Shown one piece after another: positions 1 through 6,328 of a DNA stretch of 10,921 nucleotides. The notes under the pieces are model-generated. The model saw only the letters and a list, made by a program, of their open reading frames with translations, was not told where the DNA came from and ran no database searches. The stretch's first letter is position 1; every line of letters begins with the position of its first letter. Both the position numbers and the translations under genes were made by a program. Source of the DNA: Maribacter sp. (lineage in GTDB: Bacteria; Bacteroidota; Bacteroidia; Flavobacteriales; Flavobacteriaceae); the NCBI GenBank assembly GCA_018679695.1, contig JAHHKH010000070.1, positions 1 through 10,921 of the forward strand, written 5' to 3'.

Positions 1-1045
1 GGCCCAATTGCATTTCCCCAGCACTCTCCCCACAGCGAATAATGACAAGGTCTTTACTGGGTACAACATAGATTTTTTGGTCATTGGCTCCCAAGGCAGC
101 ATACATATCACTAGGTGCATTTGGCACAAGCGGACCTGGTAACACTTCAGTTGAGTTGGTACCCACAATGTTATCTTTACCATTCAGCCACCACAGGTAC
201 CCGTATGATTTATTTATATCCTGTGAAGTATTGGTCATTTCGTTAAAGTAGGATTCGCTCACGATTCTTGAGCCGTCCCATACCCCTTTATTATGCATCA
301 ATAATCCAAACCGGGCCATGCTTCGTGTATTACTATTATAAATATTCAATCCCAAATTACTTGTCCAACTGCCGCTCATTCCTATTTTATCCGAAACCCT
401 TGTCCTGCAATACTCTTGAAAAGACATTCCAGAGCTTTGGGATATCATATCTTGAAGAAGCATAAAAGCACCTTGGTGATATGCCCAGGCTGTGCCCGCA
501 TCCGAGGTATATTCAAGACAGATTGGTAAAGTGCAGACCCAAGGAGCGAAATCACCTAAATGTGGGGTAAGTCCAGTGGTCATGGTTAAATGGTGCTTTA
601 CAGTTATCAAGTCTTGTTTTTCAGGGGTTAATTTACTCCAATTGGGACCTAAATAATCTGATGTTTTGTTATTGATATCCAGGATACCCTCATCTTGGGC
701 AATGCCTACGAATGTTGCCGTTAGACTTTTGGCAGCTGAAAACCAAGTCCAATCTGCAGTTTGATTATGACCATTAAAGTATTTTTCAACTACAATTCTT
801 CCATTTTTAAGAATAATAAAGCCTTTGGTATTGTTGGATTCTAGATAGTCATACAATTCCTGCTCATTATTGGTATTCCATTCCAATTGCGCTGTTGTAA
901 CCGTTTCCCAAATCTCTCCATCCAAGGGAGGAAAATACATTCCGGTAGGTACTGCTTTATCATTTTCAATGGTGTTTGAATCATTACTGCAACCCATGAT
1001 AAAAAGAGCAATAAGGACTAGAAAAACGAGTGAATTGGTTTTCAT
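1..1045 (-). CDS. Lipoprotein serine hydrolase, beta-lactamase/class C family (partial, C-terminus missing)
   Basis: The frame opens with ATG at 1045 and stays open to the window edge, giving 348 residues without a stop, so the last part of the protein is missing. The N-terminus is a lipoprotein signal: a hydrophobic stretch at residues 5-16 followed by IMGC, with Cys19 as the likely lipidated residue. The catalytic SxxK tetrad is SAAK at 103-106, in the context WFSAAKSLTA typical of class C beta-lactamase-related serine hydrolases. The second motif, usually YxN, reads Y189-H-Q. The third-motif area lies near AALGANDQ at 316-323, followed by the usual VVPSKDLVII strand. Family members include esterases, D-aminopeptidases and carboxypeptidases; the real substrate cannot be read from sequence, and a true beta-lactamase is unlikely. 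Cys171 and Cys176 could form a disulfide, consistent with export. The gene is divergent from rimO, with 139 bases between the two starts. Confidence 0.88.
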   Translation of the reverse strand, partial: MKTNSLVFLVLIALFIMGCSNDSNTIENDKAVPTGMYFPPLDGEIWETVTTAQLEWNTNNEQELYDYLESNNTKGFIILKNGRIVVEKYFNGHNQTADWTWFSAAKSLTATFVGIAQDEGILDINNKTSDYLGPNWSKLTPEKQDLITVKHHLTMTTGLTPHLGDFAPWVCTLPICLEYTSDAGTAWAYHQGAFMLLQDMISQSSGMSFQEYCRTRVSDKIGMSGSWTSNLGLNIYNSNTRSMARFGLLMHNKGVWDGSRIVSESYFNEMTNTSQDINKSYGYLWWLNGKDNIVGTNSTEVLPGPLVPNAPSDMYAALGANDQKIYVVPSKDLVIIRCGESAGEMQLG

Positions 1046-1144
1046 ATTGATTAAGATATGTGGTTTGATAACAATATCTATTTCAGACTTAACGTAAAAA
1101 CTTAAGAAATCGTCTTAAATCACCATAGTTCCTATACCAAATTG

Positions 1145-1152
1145 TATTTTTG
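1145..1152 (+). promoter_or_regulatory. Candidate -7 promoter box for rimO
   Basis: TATTTTTG matches the Bacteroidota -7 consensus TAnnTTTG at every fixed position and lies 32 bases before the rimO start codon, which would give a short leader. I see no convincing TTTG-type -33 element 17-22 bases upstream, so the assignment rests on the -7 box and its position. A match of this length can arise by chance in AT-rich DNA. Confidence 0.45.
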
Positions 1153-1184
1153 CACCTGCCTGTGGTAAGCACCAGAAATAGACT

Positions 1185-2489
1185 ATGAGAACAAAATCCC
1201 TTAAAAAGAACAAAATCAATGTGGTAACCCTTGGTTGTTCAAAAAATGTGTACGATTCGGAAGTGCTCATGGGACAATTACATGCCAATGGCAAAGAAGT
1301 AGTACATGAGCAAGAGGGAAACGTCGTAGTCATCAATACTTGCGGGTTTATTGCAAATGCAAAGGAAGAAAGTGTAAATACCATTCTGGAATATGTTGAA
1401 AAGAAAAAATCTGGTAAGATTGATAAAGTTTTTGTTACGGGCTGCCTAAGTGAACGTTATAAGCCCGATTTACAAAAAGAAATCCCGAATGTTGATGAAT
1501 ATTTCGGAACAAGCGAATTACCCGGTTTACTAAAGGCGCTAGGTGCGGATTATAAACACGAGTTGATAGGGGAAAGGCTCACTACAACTCCTAAAAATTA
1601 TGCATATTTAAAGATTGCGGAAGGTTGTGACAGACCTTGTTCCTTTTGTGCAATTCCTTTAATGCGTGGAAAACACAAGAGTAAACCAATTGAGGAATTG
1701 GTTGCTGAATCTGAAAAATTAGCGGCGAAGGGGGTCAAGGAATTGATTTTGATTGCCCAGGACCTTACATACTACGGGGTAGACCTTTATAAGAAAAGGA
1801 ATTTGGCCCAATTGCTTACCCAGTTGGTTAAAGTTGAAGGGATAGAATGGATTCGGTTACATTATGCTTTTCCTACCGGTTTTCCAATGGATGTACTCGA
1901 TGTCATGAACAATGAATCGAAGATCTGTAATTATCTAGATATACCATTGCAACATATATCGGATGATATTTTGAAAAGTATGCGGCGTGGCACAACTCAA
2001 GAGAAAACGACCAAATTGATCCGTGAATTTAGAAAGCATGTCCCGAATATGGCAATAAGGACCACCTTGATAGTGGGCTATCCCGGGGAAACGGAAGCGC
2101 ATTTTCAAAACTTAAAAAATTGGGTTGCCGAAATGCGGTTCGAGCGTTTAGGCTGTTTTACCTATAGTCATGAGGAAAATACCCATGCCTATAATTTAGT
2201 TGATGATGTACCTGAGGAGGTAAAGCAGGATCGTGCCAATCAGATCATGGAACTACAATCACAGATTTCATGGGAATTGAACCAAGGGAAAATAGGGAAA
2301 ATATACAATTGCATTATAGATCGGAAAGAAGGTAACTATTTTGTTGGCAGAACGGAATTCGATTCTCCTGACGTAGATAATGAAGTACTTATCGATGCAT
2401 CCAGATTTTATCTAAAACAGGGAGAATTCACCGATATTAAAATTATCGATGCTGCTGATTTTGATCTTTACGGGGAACCATTAAAATAG
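1185..2489 (+). CDS. rimO: Ribosomal protein S12 methylthiotransferase RimO
   Basis: RimO is a cytoplasmic radical-SAM enzyme that adds a methylthio group to the beta carbon of a conserved aspartate of ribosomal protein uS12, using two [4Fe-4S] clusters and S-adenosylmethionine. The 434-residue length is normal. The N-terminal UPF0004 domain holds the three cysteines of the auxiliary cluster: Cys18 (GCSKN), Cys53 (NTCGF) and Cys87 (TGCLSERY). The radical-SAM core follows, with its CxxxCxxC motif at Cys148, Cys152 and Cys155 (EGCDRPCSFC). A TRAM domain occupies roughly residues 370-434 and ends in the RimO-like DFDLYGE. The GCSKN and SERY contexts and the short N-terminus favour RimO over the tRNA enzyme MiaB. 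ATG 1185 is the first start compatible with family length. It has no Shine-Dalgarno sequence, as is usual in this phylum. The gene appears to be transcribed alone; the next gene is 295 bases away. Confidence 0.96.
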   Translation: MRTKSLKKNKINVVTLGCSKNVYDSEVLMGQLHANGKEVVHEQEGNVVVINTCGFIANAKEESVNTILEYVEKKKSGKIDKVFVTGCLSERYKPDLQKEIPNVDEYFGTSELPGLLKALGADYKHELIGERLTTTPKNYAYLKIAEGCDRPCSFCAIPLMRGKHKSKPIEELVAESEKLAAKGVKELILIAQDLTYYGVDLYKKRNLAQLLTQLVKVEGIEWIRLHYAFPTGFPMDVLDVMNNESKICNYLDIPLQHISDDILKSMRRGTTQEKTTKLIREFRKHVPNMAIRTTLIVGYPGETEAHFQNLKNWVAEMRFERLGCFTYSHEENTHAYNLVDDVPEEVKQDRANQIMELQSQISWELNQGKIGKIYNCIIDRKEGNYFVGRTEFDSPDVDNEVLIDASRFYLKQGEFTDIKIIDAADFDLYGEPLK

Positions 2490-2784
2490 GAAGTCTTCAT
2501 TTTTTCGTATATGGCAACCCCACTTGAATTTACTATTTTGGGTACAATAGTCAGGGACAGTCAACGATTTGCAATTACCTTACTCCAATGAAAAGCTTTG
2601 TCCCAAGATTCGGAATTATTTGATTATTTTAGAGGGAAGTCTGCAGGAATGCAAAAATCCATGGATTTGATTAACCAACCTTTTCACATGTACCAAATTA
2701 TCTTCTTTGGAAAGTCAGTTACAAAAAATGTGTTTTCAATACGTTGTAAACCGAATATTTCAATTTCATCTTCATTGATTTCCC
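2490..2784. other. Intergenic region rimO to galactonate module, no supported gene
   Basis: This 295-base gap holds two small plus-strand reading frames: a 26-codon frame from ATG 2510, and a 64-codon frame from TTG 2598 that runs into the start of the next gene. Neither resembles a protein I know, and neither has a convincing start. Directly after the rimO stop is a small GAAGTCTTC self-complementary sequence followed by T residues, too small to call a terminator. The last 80 bases hold a possible promoter and operator, listed separately. Confidence 0.6.
2706..2751 (+). promoter_or_regulatory. Possible promoter with overlapping palindromic operator for the aldonate module
   Basis: A TTTG at 2706-2709 is followed after exactly 19 bases by TGTGTTTT at 2729-2736, a 6-of-8 match to the Bacteroidota -7 box. 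Overlapping the box is an imperfect inverted repeat at 2732-2751. Its arms, GTTTTCAA and TTGTAAAC, are complementary at 7 of 8 positions around a TACG centre. It ends 33 bases before the dehydratase start. The position suits a repressor site controlling the three-gene unit, but no regulator gene is in the window and the match could be chance. Confidence 0.3.
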
Positions 2785-3942
2785 ATGTCTGATCTAATTA
2801 TCAAAAATATTGAGTTGTTCAAAGTGCCCCCCAGGTGGCTTTTTTTAAAGATTACTACCAAAGGTGGGATTTTCGGTTGGGGAGAACCTGTTATTGAGGG
2901 TAAGGCTTCCACGGTTGAAGCTTGTGTACATGAACTTTCAAAATTTATTATTGACCGATCTGCCAATGACATAGAGGATATTTGGCAAACGTTATATAAA
3001 GGGGGATTTTACAGGGGCGGACCAATATTAATGAGTGCAATTTCAGGTATTGACCAGGCTTTATGGGATATCAAAGGCAAGCATCTAGGAGTCCCAGTAT
3101 ATGATTTGTTAGGAGGGGCTGTTCGAAAAAAAATGAAAATGTATTGCTGGATAGGTGGGGATTTTCCTGAGGTTGTATTGGAACAAGCCCGGCAAAAGGT
3201 AAAGCAAGGCTATAAGGCAGTTAAAATGAATGCCACCGGAGCTTTTGAATGGATTGATTCCATAAAGAAAGTGAAGAAAATATCAGATAATATCAGGATC
3301 TTAAGGGAAGAGTTTGGTGATGAATTGGATATAGGCTTGGATTTCCACGGTCGTATTCACAAAGGTATGGTCAAGCGCCTTATAGATGAGTTACAACCCT
3401 ACAATCCATTGTTTATCGAGGAGCCTGTATTGAGTGAGAACAATGAGTCACTTGATCATATTTATAAGTATACCAATATTCCAATTGCAACAGGTGAGCG
3501 CATGTACTCAAGATGGGATTTTAAGGAGGTTTTGCACCGCGGAGTAGTTGATATTATCCAACCGGATTTAAGTCATGCGGGAGGTATTTCGGAGGTACGC
3601 CGAATAGCCGCCATGGCCGAAGCTTATGATGTTGCATTGGCACCCCATTGTCCTTTAGGACCAATTTCCCTGGCCTCGGCATTACAATTGGATTTTGCAT
3701 GTACTAATGCCTTTCTCCAAGAAAGCAGTCTTGGTATACACTATAATAAAGGTTTTGATTTATTGGATTATATGGCTAATCCCGAGGTCTTTGCGGTTGA
3801 GGATGGTTATATACCCTTAAATACAAAATCGGGTCTTGGTATCGAAATAAATGAAGAGCGGTTAAGGGAAGGACAAAAAATAGGGCATGATTGGTCTAAT
3901 CCCATTTGGAGAAATAAGGATGGTAGTCTTGCGGAATGGTAA
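2785..3942 (+). CDS. dgoD: Galactonate dehydratase (enolase superfamily, DgoD-like)
   Basis: This cytoplasmic enzyme dehydrates D-galactonate to 2-keto-3-deoxy-D-galactonate, using Mg2+ and an enediolate mechanism. As recalled, the protein aligns with E. coli DgoD nearly end to end, with a constant three-residue offset at the active site and the same SxAEW C-terminus (385 against 382 residues). The N-terminal capping domain has PPRW (15-18) and GWGEPVIEG (31-39). The barrel carries the metal ligands Asp186 (in LDFHGR), Glu212 (in IEEP) and Glu238 (in GERM). The general acid/base residues are His188 and Asp261-His288 (IQPDLSHAGG, APHCPLGP). All known catalytic positions of the family are intact. 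The gene is first in a three-gene unit, with 15 bases to the permease. D-galactonate is the likely substrate. The close relative 3,6-anhydro-D-galactonate cycloisomerase, used in red-algal galactan breakdown, cannot be fully excluded. Confidence 0.92.
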   Translation: MSDLIIKNIELFKVPPRWLFLKITTKGGIFGWGEPVIEGKASTVEACVHELSKFIIDRSANDIEDIWQTLYKGGFYRGGPILMSAISGIDQALWDIKGKHLGVPVYDLLGGAVRKKMKMYCWIGGDFPEVVLEQARQKVKQGYKAVKMNATGAFEWIDSIKKVKKISDNIRILREEFGDELDIGLDFHGRIHKGMVKRLIDELQPYNPLFIEEPVLSENNESLDHIYKYTNIPIATGERMYSRWDFKEVLHRGVVDIIQPDLSHAGGISEVRRIAAMAEAYDVALAPHCPLGPISLASALQLDFACTNAFLQESSLGIHYNKGFDLLDYMANPEVFAVEDGYIPLNTKSGLGIEINEERLREGQKIGHDWSNPIWRNKDGSLAEW

Positions 3943-3957
3943 TTTAAAAAGATTCTT

Positions 3958-5277
3958 ATGGTTTATTTGATTGCATTGGTAATAGCATTGGCATTAATCG
4001 TGGTGGGTATCGTAAAATGGAAGATCCACCCTTTTTTCGTATTGCTTTTTGCTGCTATTAGCTATGGTTTTATTACTGGGATGCAGGTGTCCCAAATAGT
4101 TGACTCCATAAATTTGGGTTTTGGAAGTATCATGGGCAAAATTGGCCTGATCATCTTTTTTGGCGTCGCCATAGGTACAATTTTGGAGAAATCAGGAGGT
4201 GCTATGGTTATTGCCACGCGATTATTAAAACTAATAGGTGAAAAGTCTATTCATTTGGCAATGATGGCCACTGGATATTTACTGTCGATACCCGTATTCG
4301 CGGATAGTGCATTTATAATCATGAATTCGTTGAATAAAGCCTTGTCAGATAAGGCAAAAGTAGCATATGCCGGTACGACTGCCGCATTGGCTTTCGGTCT
4401 TATGGCGACACACGTCATGGTACCACCTACTCCCGGGCCAATAGCCGCAGCGGGTATACTGGATGCAGAATTGGGTAGTGTAATCCTATGGGGCTTGTTA
4501 GTAAGTATGTTGGCCTTAGTACCCTGCTATATTTTTTCGACCAAAATAGCTTCAAGGATTCATATTCCAATCCATTTGGAAAAGACTGAGGATACCTTAC
4601 ACAAACCTAAATTATTCATATCCCTATTGTCAATAGTGGTCCCTATAATTTTAATAGTGGCAAAATCCATTGCCGATTATCCAGGAATGAATATGGGAGA
4701 ATCAATTATATATCCCATCATCACATTTTTAGGATCACCTGTAATAGCACTCTTAATAGGGGTTATTCTGGCTTTATTGATGCCCAAAAAACTGGATGAA
4801 AAAGTGTATTCTGCAACGGGATGGTTGGGAGATGCTTTGAGAATAGCGGCACCTATAATATTAATTACAGGAGCTGGAGGAATTTTTGGGGCCATGCTTC
4901 AAAACTCAGGAATAGCAGACTTTATTGCCAATGCTTTTACTGATATTCAAATAGGGCTCTTTTTGCCTTTTCTTTTAGCTGCATGTCTTAAGACCACACA
5001 AGGTTCCTCGACAGTTGCTTTGATAACAACTGCTTCGATTGTTGCCCCGATGATGATTGCTCTTGGATTGGACGATTCGTTTTCTAGGACCATGACCGTT
5101 CTGGCTATCGGTGCCGGGTCCACGGTTGTTTCACATGCGAATGATAGTTTTTTTTGGGTGTTGACACAACTTACAGGCATGGATGTAAAACAGGGAAATC
5201 AGATACAGACCCTTGGGACATTGATTTTTGGGGTAAGCGCAATCGCCATTATATATGTGATTACCCAAATCTTTTAA
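3958..5277 (+). CDS. GntP-family aldonate/H+ symporter
   Basis: This is an integral inner-membrane permease of the gluconate permease (GntP) family, which imports gluconate and related sugar acids with protons. It has 439 residues, the family's usual length, and is hydrophobic throughout with roughly 12 membrane segments. Recognisable family motifs are LEKSGGA at 76-82, PVFADSAF at 112-119, THVMVPPTPGP at 151-161, KTTQGSSTVA at 345-354 and SHANDSFFW at 392-400. Its place between a galactonate dehydratase and a lactonase points to galactonate or a similar aldonate as cargo. In E. coli the galactonate carrier DgoT belongs to a different family (MFS), so this would be a replacement of that role. 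Spacing of 15 bases upstream and 3 downstream supports co-transcription. Confidence 0.92.
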   Translation: MVYLIALVIALALIVVGIVKWKIHPFFVLLFAAISYGFITGMQVSQIVDSINLGFGSIMGKIGLIIFFGVAIGTILEKSGGAMVIATRLLKLIGEKSIHLAMMATGYLLSIPVFADSAFIIMNSLNKALSDKAKVAYAGTTAALAFGLMATHVMVPPTPGPIAAAGILDAELGSVILWGLLVSMLALVPCYIFSTKIASRIHIPIHLEKTEDTLHKPKLFISLLSIVVPIILIVAKSIADYPGMNMGESIIYPIITFLGSPVIALLIGVILALLMPKKLDEKVYSATGWLGDALRIAAPIILITGAGGIFGAMLQNSGIADFIANAFTDIQIGLFLPFLLAACLKTTQGSSTVALITTASIVAPMMIALGLDDSFSRTMTVLAIGAGSTVVSHANDSFFWVLTQLTGMDVKQGNQIQTLGTLIFGVSAIAIIYVITQIF

Positions 5278-5280
5278 AGT

Positions 5281-6294
5281 ATGAGAATCCTGTTCATTTT
5301 ATGCAGCGTTACCTTTATAGGATGTCGACAATTGGTAGACCGTAATAGCAATGCCAAACAAGACCGATTTTCGATTGAAATAATGGATAATGAAGCTTTG
5401 GCTTTGATAGATAAGGATGCCGAAATGTTGGAAATTGGCAGCGGATTTAGCTGGACGGAAGGGCCACTTTGGGTAGAGGATGGTAAATTCCTCTTGTTTT
5501 CAGATATACCCAACAATATCATATACAAGATAGATGCAGCGGGTAAAATTTCCGAATTTTTGAGACCGTCCGGATTTACGGGTAGTAGTTCTAGGAAAGG
5601 GGAACTTGGTTCCAATGGCTTATTGTTGAATGAACAAGGCGAGCTTGTATTAATGCAACACGGGGACCGTAGGGTGGCTAAAATGAAAGCATCTTTCGAT
5701 GATCCGAAACCGGTTTTTACAAGCATGGTCGACAATTATAAAGGAAAAAAACTCAATAGCCCAAATGATGGAACCTTTGATAGGGAGGGAAACCTCTATT
5801 TCACAGACCCCCCTTATGGTCTTCTTGAAGGGGTAAAAGATCCTAGCAAGGAATTGGATTTTCAAGGAGTTTATTGTTTAAACACTTCTTTGGAACTTTG
5901 TCTGATCGATGATTCAATTTCAAGGCCAAATGGTATAGCGCTATCTGTTGATGAAAAGCAGTTATATGTTGCCGTGTCAGATCCAGAGCATGCGGTTTGG
6001 TATCGATACGATATTATCTCAGGCTGTGAAGTCAACAACAAGATCTTGTTCTTTGATGTTTCCCATCTAGTAGGTAAACAAGGCCAACAAGGCCTTCCTG
6101 ATGGCATGAAAATGCACAGTAAAGGATATCTTTTTGCCACAGGTCCTGGTGGGCTCTGGATATTCAATCAAAGCGCAATCCCCATTGCCCGAATTTTTAC
6201 GGGGGAGGCAACCTCCAATTGTGCCTTTTCCAAGGATGAAAAGACCTTATATGTTACTGCCGATGACTATGTTCTTAAAGTTGCTTTGAAATAG
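5281..6294 (+). CDS. SMP-30/gluconolactonase-family lactonase, lipoprotein
   Basis: The protein is a predicted six-bladed beta-propeller metal-dependent lactonase that hydrolyses aldonolactones to aldonates. Its 337 residues fit the family. Family signatures are WTEGPLW (58-64, with metal-binding Glu60), LNSPND (158-163), YFTDPPYG (173-180), RPNG (215-218, Asn217) and LPDG (272-275, Asp274). Glu60, Asn217 and Asp274 are the expected ligands of the catalytic divalent cation. The first 15 residues (MR, a hydrophobic run, then FIGC) look like a lipoprotein signal with Cys15 lipidated. No acidic run follows the Cys, so a periplasm-facing location is more likely than surface display. ATG 5281 lies 3 bases after the permease stop; choosing it keeps the signal peptide. 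The context suggests it opens galactono- or a related lactone before import. The exact lactone is not shown by sequence. Confidence 0.9.
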   Translation: MRILFILCSVTFIGCRQLVDRNSNAKQDRFSIEIMDNEALALIDKDAEMLEIGSGFSWTEGPLWVEDGKFLLFSDIPNNIIYKIDAAGKISEFLRPSGFTGSSSRKGELGSNGLLLNEQGELVLMQHGDRRVAKMKASFDDPKPVFTSMVDNYKGKKLNSPNDGTFDREGNLYFTDPPYGLLEGVKDPSKELDFQGVYCLNTSLELCLIDDSISRPNGIALSVDEKQLYVAVSDPEHAVWYRYDIISGCEVNNKILFFDVSHLVGKQGQQGLPDGMKMHSKGYLFATGPGGLWIFNQSAIPIARIFTGEATSNCAFSKDEKTLYVTADDYVLKVALK

Positions 6295-6328
6295 GAATGG
6301 GTTTTGCTTCAAAAGGTGTTTCCGTCCT

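Noticed and set aside
1054..1079. Inverted repeat AGATAT/ATATCT just upstream of the serine hydrolase start
   Set aside because: Only 6 bp per arm with 14 bases between, in AT-rich DNA; not convincing as an operator or hairpin.
1097..1104. Possible minus-strand -7 box (TAAGTTTT) for the serine hydrolase
   Set aside because: It matches all but the last base of the consensus, but no -33 element is found at suitable spacing.
2510..2792. Small plus-strand reading frames (26 codons from 2510, 64 codons from 2598) between rimO and the dehydratase gene
   Set aside because: No recognisable motif, no credible start, and the longer one runs into the dehydratase start. They also do not read as a decayed copy of any protein I know.
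5274..5735. 153-codon minus-strand frame opposite the lactonase gene
   Set aside because: It lies wholly opposite a well-supported gene whose conserved motifs explain the sequence; the translation shows no family features.
2785..6294. Polysaccharide utilisation locus
   Set aside because: No SusC/SusD pair, glycoside hydrolase, sulfatase or regulator is present in the window.
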